In this document: piece after piece, positions 45,598-54,109 of the stretch
Layout: each line of letters opens with the position of its first letter
Position numbering within the stretch: the first letter of the stretch is position 1
Source: Mycolicibacterium septicum DSM 44393
GTDB lineage: Bacteria > Actinomycetota > Actinomycetes > Mycobacteriales > Mycobacteriaceae
Direction of reading: 5' to 3'
Length of the DNA stretch: 64,000 nt
Assembly: GCF_000455325.1 (NCBI RefSeq)
Contig: NZ_HG322951.1
Coordinates: 2,616,744-2,680,743 of the forward strand
Program-made: the position numbers and the translations under genes
The notes under the pieces: model-generated
The model's input: only the letters and a program-made list of their open reading frames with translations
What the model was told of the DNA's origin: nothing
Databases searched by the model: none

Positions 45598-46787
45598 CCA
45601 GACTCGCGCAAACCCTGGGGCTGACCGAGTTCCAGACCGAGATCGTCTCCACCGTGCGGCAATTCGTCGACAAGGAGGTCATCCCGACCGCCCAGGAGCT
45701 GGAGCACTCCGACACCTACCCGCAGGCCATCGTCGACCAGATGAAGGACATGGGCCTGTTCGGGCTCATGATCCCCGAGGAGTACGGCGGGCTCGGCGAG
45801 TCGCTGCTCACCTACGCGCTCTGCGTCGAGGAACTGGCCCGCGGCTGGATGAGCGTGTCCGGGGTGATCAACACCCACTTCATCGTCGCGTACATGATCC
45901 GCCAGCACGGAACCGACGCCCAGAAGCAGAAGTTCCTGCCGCGCATGGCGACTGGTGAGACGCGGGGTGCGTTCTCGATGTCCGAGCCCGAGCTGGGCTC
46001 CGATGTGGCCGCGATCCGCACCCGGGCCAAGAAGAACGACGACGGCACGTACACGATCGACGGCCAGAAGATGTGGCTGACCAACGGCGGCAGTTCAACC
46101 CTGGTGGCCGCGCTGGTTCGCACGGACGAGGGCGCCGACAAGCCACACCGCAACCTGACCGCGTTCCTGGTGGAAAAGCCCACCGGCTTCGGTGAAGTCG
46201 TTCCCGGCCTGACCATTCCGGGCAAGCTCGACAAGCTGGGCTACAAGGGCATCGACACCACAGAGCTGATCTTCGACGGCTACCGCGCGGGTGCCGACGA
46301 CGTCCTCGGCGGTGTCACCGGACAGGGCTTCTTCCAGATGATGGACGGGGTCGAGGTCGGTCGCGTCAACGTCTCGGCCCGGGCGTGCGGCGTGGGAATC
46401 CGCGCCTTCGAGCTGGCAGTCCGTTATGCCCAGCAGCGGGAGACGTTCGGCAAGCCGATCGCCGAGCATCAGGCCGTGGCCTTCCAATTGGCCGAGATGG
46501 CAACCAAAGTCGAGGCCGCACATCTGATGATGGTCAACGCCGCCCGGCTCAAGGACTCCGGCGAACGCAACGACGTGGCCGCCGGCATGGCCAAGTATCT
46601 GGCCAGCGAGTTCTGTTCGGAGGTCACCCAGCAGAGCTTCCGGATCCACGGCGGGTACGGTTATTCCAAGGAGTACGAGATCGAGCGGCTGATGCGCGAT
46701 GCACCGTTCCTGCTGATCGGCGAGGGCACCAGCGAGATCCAGAAGAACATCATCAGCAAGCGCCTGCTGTCCGACTATCGGGTCTGA
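45594..46787 (+). CDS. Acyl-CoA dehydrogenase
   Basis: 397 residues. SMSEPELGSDVAAI is the flavin loop (Leu for Ala), FRIHGGYGYSKEYEIERLMRD and GEGTSEIQKNII are intact, giving the Glu base seen in short-chain enzymes. It starts at an ATG overlapping the thiolase stop and ends 3 bp before the GntR gene. Confidence 0.92.
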   Translation: MTRLAQTLGLTEFQTEIVSTVRQFVDKEVIPTAQELEHSDTYPQAIVDQMKDMGLFGLMIPEEYGGLGESLLTYALCVEELARGWMSVSGVINTHFIVAYMIRQHGTDAQKQKFLPRMATGETRGAFSMSEPELGSDVAAIRTRAKKNDDGTYTIDGQKMWLTNGGSSTLVAALVRTDEGADKPHRNLTAFLVEKPTGFGEVVPGLTIPGKLDKLGYKGIDTTELIFDGYRAGADDVLGGVTGQGFFQMMDGVEVGRVNVSARACGVGIRAFELAVRYAQQRETFGKPIAEHQAVAFQLAEMATKVEAAHLMMVNAARLKDSGERNDVAAGMAKYLASEFCSEVTQQSFRIHGGYGYSKEYEIERLMRDAPFLLIGEGTSEIQKNIISKRLLSDYRV

Positions 46788-46790
46788 ACC

Positions 46791-47459
46791 GTGTCCATCC
46801 CCGATTTCGCTTCTCGGCCACAGCTGGCCGAGGATGTGGCGCGACTGATCCGGCGCCGGATCTTCGACGGCACCTATCCTGCGGGCAACTACATCCGGCT
46901 CGAGCAACTGGCGGCCGAGCTGGGGATCAGCGTGACGCCCGTGCGCGAGGCGTTGTTCGGCCTCCGCACCGAGGGGCTGCTGACCCAGCAGCCCCGGCGC
47001 GGGTTCCTGGTGCTGCCGGTCACGCGGCGCGACATCGACGACGTGGCGGGCGTGCAGGCGCACATCGGCGGGCAGCTGGCGTCCCGGGCGGCCGGCCAGA
47101 TCACCGACGGCCAACTCGGTGATCTCGCCCGGATCCAGCGGGAGCTGGAGGACGCCTATGCGCAGGACGATCATGAGGCAGCGGTACGGCTCAACCATGC
47201 GTTCCACCGGGGCGTCAACCGGGCGGCCGAATCGCCGAAGCTGGCCCAGCTGATGTCCCAGATCACCCGGTACGCACTGGAATCGGTGTACCCGACAGTG
47301 GAGGGCTGGCCCGAGCAGTCCACCCACGACCACCGCCGGATCCTGGCCGCGCTCAAGGCGCGCGACGGAGATGCGGCCCGCGACGCCATGGCCGAGCATC
47401 TGTGTGCCGCGTCCAAACCGCTGACCGAGCACCTCGACCGGCTGGGCGTACTCGAGTAG
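46791..47459 (+). CDS. GntR family regulator (FCD type)
   Basis: 222 residues. The winged helix IRLEQLAAELGISVTPVREALFGL is followed by an all-helical FCD ligand domain with LNHAFHRGVNRAAES and HDHRRILAAL (metal-binding His). It is the fourth gene of the FabG-thiolase-FadE operon and probably its regulator, sensing an acyl-CoA or acid. GTG start. Confidence 0.88.
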   Translation: MSIPDFASRPQLAEDVARLIRRRIFDGTYPAGNYIRLEQLAAELGISVTPVREALFGLRTEGLLTQQPRRGFLVLPVTRRDIDDVAGVQAHIGGQLASRAAGQITDGQLGDLARIQRELEDAYAQDDHEAAVRLNHAFHRGVNRAAESPKLAQLMSQITRYALESVYPTVEGWPEQSTHDHRRILAALKARDGDAARDAMAEHLCAASKPLTEHLDRLGVLE

Positions 47460-47470
47460 CGAATTGACCC

Positions 47471-47530
47471 GCGAGCAGACGCGAAAGTACCTGTTTCAAC
47501 GCAAAATTGGGTACCTCCGCGTCTGCTCGC
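47471..47530 (+). terminator. Hairpin between GntR and CoA-transferase genes
   Basis: Arms GCGAGCAGACGCG and CGCGTCTGCTCGC (13 bp) enclose a mismatched triplet, a 5-bp inner stem (GTACC/GGTAC) and an 18-base loop. It ends 17 bp before the CoA-transferase ATG, just in front of its ribosome site, so it may terminate the operon or act as an attenuator. Confidence 0.6.
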
Positions 47531-47547
47531 CGAAGGAAGGGGCAGGA

Positions 47548-48735
47548 ATGCCTGGTGTTCTCGACGGGATACGGGTGCTCGACTACGGCCGGTTCATCGC
47601 GGCCCCCTGGTGCAGCGCGATCCTGGCCGACATGGGTGCCGACGTGCTGCGGGTGGAGAAACGCGAAGGCGGGGAAGACCGTTGGGTGCAGGCCGTCACC
47701 GAGGGCGGTGAAGGCGGAACCTTCCTGCAGTGCAACCGCAACAAGCGCTCACTGACGCTGGACTCCACCACCGCCGAGGGCGCGGAGATCACCCGCCGGC
47801 TGGTGGCACAGGCCGACATCGTGATCGCCAACATGCCCGCGGCCGGGATGCGGGCCAGCGGGCTGGACTACGAGACGCTGAAGGCGGTCAAGCCCGACAT
47901 CATCCTGGCCAGTGCGACGGCCTACGGCGAGGGCGGCCCGTACAGCGAGAAGATCGGCTTCGACGGCGCCGGACAGGTGATGTCCGGGGCGGTCTACCGG
48001 CAGGGACTGCCGGACCAACCGATCCGAACCGTGGTGCCCTACGCGGATTTCGGGACCGCGCTCACGCTCGCGATCGGCGTCATGATGGCGCTGTATCACC
48101 GCGACAAGACCGGGACGGGACAGCACGTCGAAGGCGCGCTGCTGCCCACCGCGCTGATGCTGTCGAACGCCTTCCTGATCGAGCGTGAACTGCTGCAGGT
48201 CGACAAGCCCCGGATGGGCAACAAAGGTGCGTCGGTCGCGCCGTGCGATCTCTATCGCACCGCCGACGACCAGTGGGTCCTGCTGCAGGTCGCCGGGCAA
48301 CCGATGTTCAAGCGCTGGTGCCGGCTGGTGGGTCGCGAAGAACTGTTCGACGATCCACGTTTCACCAACGACGACATCCGTTGGGCCAACGGCGACATCC
48401 TCAACGACATCATGTCCGAGTGGTGTGCCGACAAGACCAAGGCGGAAGTGCTGGAACTGTTGGAGAAGGCGAAAATGCCCGCCGCCCCGCTGCATTCCAC
48501 GCAGGACGTGCTCGACGACCCGCATGTGCAGGCCATGGGCTACCTACAGCGGGTCCCGTTCCCAGGCGCGTCGCGCGATGTGCCGATCATCGAGACGCCG
48601 TTCCGGATGTCGGCGACGCCGGGGACGATCCGTCGACGGGCTCCGCTGTTGGGTGAGCACACCGACGAGGTTCTTACCGAGATCGGTTATGACGCTGAGC
48701 AGATCGCCCAATTGCGGACAAACCAGATCGTGTAA
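47548..48735 (+). CDS. Class III CoA-transferase (CaiB/BaiF family)
   Basis: 395 residues. LDYGRFIAAPWCSAILADMG and GADVLRVEKREGGEDRW are N-terminal signatures; the catalytic Asp is probably in PYADFGTALTLAIG. It moves CoA from one acyl-CoA to another acid without ATP. Start: ATG at 47548 with AAGGAAGGGG upstream; the ORF extends back to 47464 through the hairpin. Likely in the same pathway as the upstream beta-oxidation operon. Confidence 0.9.
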   Translation: MPGVLDGIRVLDYGRFIAAPWCSAILADMGADVLRVEKREGGEDRWVQAVTEGGEGGTFLQCNRNKRSLTLDSTTAEGAEITRRLVAQADIVIANMPAAGMRASGLDYETLKAVKPDIILASATAYGEGGPYSEKIGFDGAGQVMSGAVYRQGLPDQPIRTVVPYADFGTALTLAIGVMMALYHRDKTGTGQHVEGALLPTALMLSNAFLIERELLQVDKPRMGNKGASVAPCDLYRTADDQWVLLQVAGQPMFKRWCRLVGREELFDDPRFTNDDIRWANGDILNDIMSEWCADKTKAEVLELLEKAKMPAAPLHSTQDVLDDPHVQAMGYLQRVPFPGASRDVPIIETPFRMSATPGTIRRRAPLLGEHTDEVLTEIGYDAEQIAQLRTNQIV

Positions 48736-48744
48736 TGGCGAACC

Positions 48745-48805
48745 GTTGAGATTGCGTACAGGGTCGTGAAGTTCGTGGATTCACGACCCTGTACGCAATC
48801 TCAAC
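48745..48805. terminator. Long perfect hairpin between convergent genes
   Basis: A 26-bp perfect stem (48745-48770 with 48780-48805) and a 9-base loop lie between the CoA-transferase (plus) and the luciferase-like oxidoreductase (minus). It should end both transcripts. Confidence 0.82.
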
Positions 48806-48826
48806 ATCGCACGACCGGGTGTGAAT

Positions 48827-49654
48827 CTACAGCGCCTCGCCGATCGCATGAAGCGCCGTGAGTTGATCGCAGAAGTGTTCGGCGCTGCGCGCCTGCACCG
48901 TGCAGTTGGCGATCGTGGCGCCGGTGTCGCGCAACCGGCCCAGACGGCCTCGTGTGGAATCCGGGTCTCCCAGCGGGTCCAGTGCCACCCCGGGAGAGAG
49001 GACTATATCGAAATCCGCGGGCAGCTGATGTGGTGCGAGGAACTCAGCGATCGTGTCGGGTGAAAGGCCGAAAGGTACCCAGCCGGTCCCCAATTCGACG
49101 GCACGCCGTAGCGAGCGTTTGGTGCGCCCGCCCACCCAGACCTCGAGATCCATCGTGGTGGCGTGCGGTTCGATGACGAATCCGTCGACCTCGCGCTGCC
49201 CCCACGCGGCCCGCAGGCGGGCGATGTCGCGGTCGGCCGCGGCCCCGCGGTCCTCCCACTGGGCGCCGAGCAGTTCGAATTCCTCGGTCAGTGATCCGAC
49301 GCCGACGCCGAGGATCACTCGTCCGCCGCTGAGCCGGTCGAGGGTCCCATAGCTCTTCGCCAGTGCCACCGGGTGGTGATAGGGCAGCACCACCACGGCG
49401 GTGGCCAACCGGATGCGCCGGGTCCGGGCTGCCAGGAACGACAAGGTGGCCAGCGGGTCCCAGTACACCGTGCCGCGCACCGCGGCGGCGGAGGCGGGTA
49501 TTCCGGTGTGCTCGGCACACGTGAGGTGGTGAAACCCCAAGCCGTCAGCCGCCTCGGCGATCAAAGCCAGCTCGTCGGGGCCTGCGTCGGCCTCCCACGG
49601 CGAGAACTCACCGGGATGCTGCATGACGATGGGTGTGGACAGTCCGAGCTTCAC
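48827..49654 (-). CDS. Luciferase-like (probable F420-dependent) oxidoreductase
   Basis: 275 residues. The pattern LALIAEAADGLGFHHLTCAEH..PLATLSFLAARTRRIRLATAVVVLP.. matches the F420-dependent group of luciferase-like proteins. DRLSGGRVILGVGVGSLTEEF is conserved. It would reduce or oxidise a small substrate with F420. It is last in the nine-gene overlapping operon, sharing ATGA with the thioesterase. Confidence 0.85.
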   Translation of the reverse strand: MKLGLSTPIVMQHPGEFSPWEADAGPDELALIAEAADGLGFHHLTCAEHTGIPASAAAVRGTVYWDPLATLSFLAARTRRIRLATAVVVLPYHHPVALAKSYGTLDRLSGGRVILGVGVGSLTEEFELLGAQWEDRGAAADRDIARLRAAWGQREVDGFVIEPHATTMDLEVWVGGRTKRSLRRAVELGTGWVPFGLSPDTIAEFLAPHQLPADFDIVLSPGVALDPLGDPDSTRGRLGRLRDTGATIANCTVQARSAEHFCDQLTALHAIGEAL

Positions 49655-50049
49655 GACGTTGCCTCCTTGGCCTGGATCTTCGCAAAGCTGACGGTGGCCA
49701 CGACGGCCAGGTCATTGTCCGGGACCGTGAAGATGTCGACCTGGATCACCATGGATCGCTTACCGGCGTGCACGATGCGGGCCACGGCCCGTGCGGCACC
49801 GTCGGTCACCGGCCGTAGGTAACGCAGGTTGAGGTCCGAGGTCACCACGCTGTGGCCTGGTGGCAGCTGACGCATGGCGAGCTTGCCGGCCGCGGTGTCG
49901 ACCAGGGTGGCAAGCAGACCACCCTGCAGACCGCCGTTGGTGTTGACCACGTGTGGGGCCACGGGAAGCTCGACCACGGCCTCGTCGTCGGAGCCCGGGG
50001 CGTCCCGATAACCGATCAGCTCGAACAGCTCGAAGATGTCGGCGGTCAT
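49651..50049 (-). CDS. PaaI-type acyl-CoA thioesterase
   Basis: 132 residues, hot-dog fold. VVNTNGGLQGGLLATLVDTAAGKLA is the typical PaaI/YbgC-like motif with the catalytic Asp/Asn region. It probably releases CoA from a dead-end or product thioester. Overlaps both neighbours by 4 bp. Confidence 0.85.
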   Translation of the reverse strand: MTADIFELFELIGYRDAPGSDDEAVVELPVAPHVVNTNGGLQGGLLATLVDTAAGKLAMRQLPPGHSVVTSDLNLRYLRPVTDGAARAVARIVHAGKRSMVIQVDIFTVPDNDLAVVATVSFAKIQAKEATS

Positions 50050-51173
50050 CGGTCCGCCTCGGTGTAGCGGATGACACCGCGGATGTTTCTTCCCTCCAAC
50101 ATGTCCCGGTAGGCATCGTTGATCTGCTCGAGGCGATACTCGCGGGTCACCATGTCATCCAGATTCAACGCGCCCAGCTGATAGAGGGTCAGCAATTCGG
50201 GGATGTCGAACTGCGGGTTGCCGCCGCCGAACAAGCTGCCCTGCAAGCTCTTCTGCAGCAGCGTCAAGCCGGCCAGATTGAGCGTGGTGTCGGAATCGAT
50301 CACGTTGCCCATCGCGGTGAGGACACACGTGCCGCCTTTGGCGGTCAGTTGCATCCATGACTCCACCTCACGGCCGTCGGCGCGACCGACGGTGACGATG
50401 ACCTTGCGGCACATTCGTCCGCCGGTCGTTTCGGCCACTCCCGCCAACGCGGTGGCCACATCCGGGTATGCCTCACTCGCACCGAATTTCAGTGCCTGCT
50501 CGCGCTTCCATTCGACCGGGTCGACGGCGAAGATGCGCCGGGCGCCGGCGATCGCGGCGCCCTGTATGGCCGCCGTGCCGACACCGCCGATACCGATGAC
50601 CGCCACGTCGTCACCTGGCCGGACGTTGGCGCTGCGTACTGCCGATCCGTACCCCGTCGTCACCCCGCACCCGACCAAGCAGGCCACCTCGAAAGGGATC
50701 GACGGGTCGATCTTCACCACGGAGGTCCGATGCACGACGACGTACGGGGAGAAGGTGCCGAGCAGCGACATGGGAATCACGTTTCTTCCCTTGGTCTGCA
50801 CCCGGAACGATCCATCGGATACCGAAGCGCCGGCCAACAGGCCCATCCCGAGGTCGCAGAGGTTGCGCAGCCCCGTCTGGCATGCCGGGCAGCTGCCGCA
50901 GGACGGGATGAACGACATCACCACGTGATCGCCGACCTCGAGGCCCTCGGTGTCCGGACCGACCTCCACGATCACCCCGGCCCCTTCATGCCCGCCCAGG
51001 ATGGGGAAGTCGGCCATCGGGATGTCGCCAGTCATCAGGTGATGGTCGGAGTGGCACAACCCCGCGGTTTCCAGGGCAACCTTCACCTCACCCTTGCGCG
51101 GGTCGCCGATCTCGATCTCTTCGATCGACCACGCCTGACCGAAGTCCCATACCAGGGCGCCTTTGGTTTTCAT
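50046..51173 (-). CDS. NDMA-dependent-type zinc alcohol dehydrogenase
   Basis: 375 residues. Catalytic zinc: Cys40 (GLCHSDHH) and His62 (GGHEGAG). Structural zinc: Cys92, 95, 98 and 106 (CGSCPACQTGLRNLC). GIGGVGTAAIQGAAIAGA binds NAD(P). The N-terminus MKTKGALVWDFGQAWSIEE and overall sequence fit the group tied to mycofactocin, in which NAD is not exchanged. Start: ATG at 51173, overlapping the ligase-gene stop. Confidence 0.88.
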   Translation of the reverse strand: MKTKGALVWDFGQAWSIEEIEIGDPRKGEVKVALETAGLCHSDHHLMTGDIPMADFPILGGHEGAGVIVEVGPDTEGLEVGDHVVMSFIPSCGSCPACQTGLRNLCDLGMGLLAGASVSDGSFRVQTKGRNVIPMSLLGTFSPYVVVHRTSVVKIDPSIPFEVACLVGCGVTTGYGSAVRSANVRPGDDVAVIGIGGVGTAAIQGAAIAGARRIFAVDPVEWKREQALKFGASEAYPDVATALAGVAETTGGRMCRKVIVTVGRADGREVESWMQLTAKGGTCVLTAMGNVIDSDTTLNLAGLTLLQKSLQGSLFGGGNPQFDIPELLTLYQLGALNLDDMVTREYRLEQINDAYRDMLEGRNIRGVIRYTEADR

Positions 51174-52680
51174 TGGTGCACAACCTTCCTCAACATCTCG
51201 CGCAGTGCGGCGTTGTCGACTTTCCCGGTGCCCCCGCGGGGGACGGCGTCCTCGTCGTCGAGGAGCAGCCACAGCGTGGGTACCTTGAACGAGCTGATGA
51301 TTGCGTGGGTGGCCGAGCGCAGTGCTTCGACGGTCAGCCCATCGCCCACCACGGCCGCACCGACCCGGTTGGCCGGGCCGTGAGGAACGTTCACCACATG
51401 TGCTGCGCGGACCCCAGGGATGGACCGCAGCGCTCGCGCCACTTCACTCGGATACACCGTGGCGCCACGGACCTTGAACATGTCGTCGGATCGGCCGCGG
51501 TAGAACAGGAACCCGTCGGCATCCAGGTGCCCGAGATCGCCGGTCGGGTAGTAGCCGTCGGCGGTGAACACCTGCTCTCGGCTGCGCCGGCAGATTCCGC
51601 GCATCACGTGCGGGCCCCGGATCTGGATTGCCCCGGCTTCCCCGCGGGGCAGCGCAACGCCGGTCTCGACGTCGACGATGCGCACGTCCATACCGTCGAA
51701 CGGTCTGCCGCAGCTGCCCCAGGCCGATTCCGGCATGTCGGCGTCGGCCCTGTATCCGCAGTACGGGCCGAACGATTCGGTCATTCCCAACAATGACGCC
51801 CGCGCCCCGGGCCGTGACCGCATCCCGTCGGGCAGCAGGGCTTCCAGGCTTCCGGGCCGCAATGAGCTCAGATCCGCGGCGCCGGCGTGGCGGGCCAGTG
51901 CCTCGGCCTGCTCGGGCCAACCCCGGAACAGCGTGACCTGTTCGCGCTGAAGCAGTTCGAGCGTGGATTCGGGGTGGGGACGGGTTCGGTGACCAGGGTG
52001 GCCCCGGCGACCAGGGCCGAGAGGATGCCTGCGCCGAAACCGCCCACCCAGAAGAACGGCATGGGCAGGTACAGCCGGGTGTCGGCGGTGATGCACCGCG
52101 CCTCGAGCCCAGAGCGCACCGCGCCCAGGGCGCTGCTGTGCGAATGAACGGTCCCCTTCGGTGGCCCGCTGCTGCCCGAGGTGAACATGATGACCAATGG
52201 GTCGCTTTCGCGTACGCAGGTGGCCAGCGCGTCCGCAGTGCCACGTGCTCCGCTGAATCTCATTGCTTCCCCGGCAGTCCACACTGCGCGCAGAGCGGGC
52301 ACCTGATTCCGGTCCACCGGGTATCGGTGGCCACGGAATTCCTCGACCGTGACGAGGAACTGCACCGATGCCATGCGCAGTTGAGCTGTCAGTTCGCTTG
52401 GGCGCAGCAATGTGCTCAGCGGTACCAGGACGGCGCCGATCCGCATCAGTGCGATCGCGATCCGCACCCAGTCCACCCCGTTGGGCATGATGAGCCCGAC
52501 CCGAGTCCCTTTGGTGATACCCGCCGCGATGAATCCGGAGGCCAGTTCGGCTGTGCTCGTGTCCAGTTCGGCGTAGGTGAGACGAGCATCAGGGTCGGTC
52601 ACCGCGGACATCGAGGCCTTCGCCGACAGGGCGTGCGCGCGCACCAGCGCGTCGATGGTGTCGGGCTCCCGGTCAGGCAC
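51170..52680 (-). pseudogene. AMP-dependent ligase, frameshifted
   Basis: Two frames together encode one ligase. The first frame (from the GTG at 52680) carries FTSGSSGPPKGTVHSHSS and reads to ..GATLVTEPVP; the second resumes at STLELLQREQVTLFRGWPEQ and continues through GYYPTGDLG, GRSDDMFKVRGATV and PRGGTGKVDN to 51170. The break is near 51965-51980 in a run of C. The span of 1,511 bp is one base short of 504 codons, so adding one C restores a full-length enzyme. It may be a real mutation or a base-call error. Confidence 0.85.
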
Positions 52681-54109
52681 TGAACAGCCTGGCCAGTGCG
52701 GGTAGATCGAGCTTTCCGCTGGAGAGTGTCGGCACGTCGGCGGTACCGCATACCGCGAACACCCGGGGGACCTTGTAGGCCGACAGCGTGGTGCGCAGCG
52801 CGCTGCGCACCACGTCGATGTCGACGGGGTCGTCGGTGACGATGACCGCCGCGACGATCTGCCCGCGAGTCGTATCGGGCAGGCCGAGGACGTGCGCGGT
52901 GAGTCCCAGTGCCGCCAGCGCTTTCTCGACTTCGCCGGGCGTGACATTGGCGCCGGCGGTTTTGATCATCGCGCCCGCGCGGCCGAGGAAGTAGAAGTAG
53001 CCGTCGTCGTCGACGCGTACCAGATCGCCGGTGTGAAACCAGCCGTCGGCGTCGAAGCAGTCTTCGCGGTTGCGTCCGTAGTAGCCCTGCATGAGGTATG
53101 GCCCGCGAACGCACAATTCGCCGGAGTCGAGCACCTTCGTCTCGAATCCGGGTGCTGGCCGGCCATAGCTGCCGCGACGATGCTCGGGTTGGTCGCCGTC
53201 GTCGCCGTCGACCAGGACCACACTGCCGGTCTCGGTCATCCCCAGCATGTTGTGCCGTAGCTCCGGGTCGGCGGGCCGGCAGTCGGCCGCCATGACTGGG
53301 TAGAGGTTGCCTCGCGTTGCCGAGAAATGACGGTTCGGGTAGCTGGGATGGCTGCTGAGATGGCTGATGCCGGCGAGGAATCCATTGGTGACGGTGGGGC
53401 TCTCGGCCTCCAGCAGGTCGAGGGTGGCGCCCGCGTCGGTCGCGTTCGAGCAGATCAGGGTGGCCCCGGCGGTGATCGTGGCCAGCAGCCCGAAGGCGAA
53501 GCCGCCGATCCAGAAGAACGGTGAGTTGCAGAACAGTCGGTCGGCCGCCGTGAGGCCGCGGATCTCGTTGAGGTTTCTCTGATGTCCGATCAGTGATCCG
53601 TGGGTGTGGACCACGCCTTTGGGGGAGCCGGTGGATCCCGAGGTGTAGATGATCGCCAATGGATCGGACCCGTCCACATCGTCTTCGAATTCGGCCTGGG
53701 TCGGGACGTCGGCTTGCGGCAGATCGAACAACACCTGCCGCAGGCACGGTGCGTCGATACCCGCGAGGCGTTGCGTGTAGTCGTGATTGCGGAAACTGCG
53801 TGCCGACAGCAGGATCGCGGTGTCGCTGGCGCGCACCTGGGTATCGAGCTCTGCCGCGGTGAGGAAAGTGGAGTATGGCACCACCACCGCACCGATGCGG
53901 GCTGCCGCGAGCATCCCGACCACGAAATCGACCCCGTTGGGATAGAGCAGCCCGACGTGCGTGCCCTTCCCGGCGCCGAGCTCGAGCAGGCCACCCGCGA
54001 CCTGGGCGGAGCGACGCTGTGCCTCGGCGTAGCTGATCCGTTCGTCATCGCAGATCAGCAGCGGGCGATCGGCGCACTCGCGCAGCAGCTCCGCAACGGT
54101 GTCAGACAC
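52673..54109 (-). CDS. AMP-dependent acyl-CoA synthetase/ligase
   Basis: 478 residues. P-loop YTSGSTGSPKGVVHTHGS, then GWFHTGDLVRVDDDGYFYFLGR and the final Lys in PTLSSGKLDLPA. It resembles the frameshifted neighbour, suggesting duplication. I start at the GTG at 54109, which overlaps the upstream ligase stop by 8 bp; the next gene's GTG overlaps its own stop by 8 bp. Confidence 0.88.
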   Translation of the reverse strand: MSDTVAELLRECADRPLLICDDERISYAEAQRRSAQVAGGLLELGAGKGTHVGLLYPNGVDFVVGMLAAARIGAVVVPYSTFLTAAELDTQVRASDTAILLSARSFRNHDYTQRLAGIDAPCLRQVLFDLPQADVPTQAEFEDDVDGSDPLAIIYTSGSTGSPKGVVHTHGSLIGHQRNLNEIRGLTAADRLFCNSPFFWIGGFAFGLLATITAGATLICSNATDAGATLDLLEAESPTVTNGFLAGISHLSSHPSYPNRHFSATRGNLYPVMAADCRPADPELRHNMLGMTETGSVVLVDGDDGDQPEHRRGSYGRPAPGFETKVLDSGELCVRGPYLMQGYYGRNREDCFDADGWFHTGDLVRVDDDGYFYFLGRAGAMIKTAGANVTPGEVEKALAALGLTAHVLGLPDTTRGQIVAAVIVTDDPVDIDVVRSALRTTLSAYKVPRVFAVCGTADVPTLSSGKLDLPALARLFSA

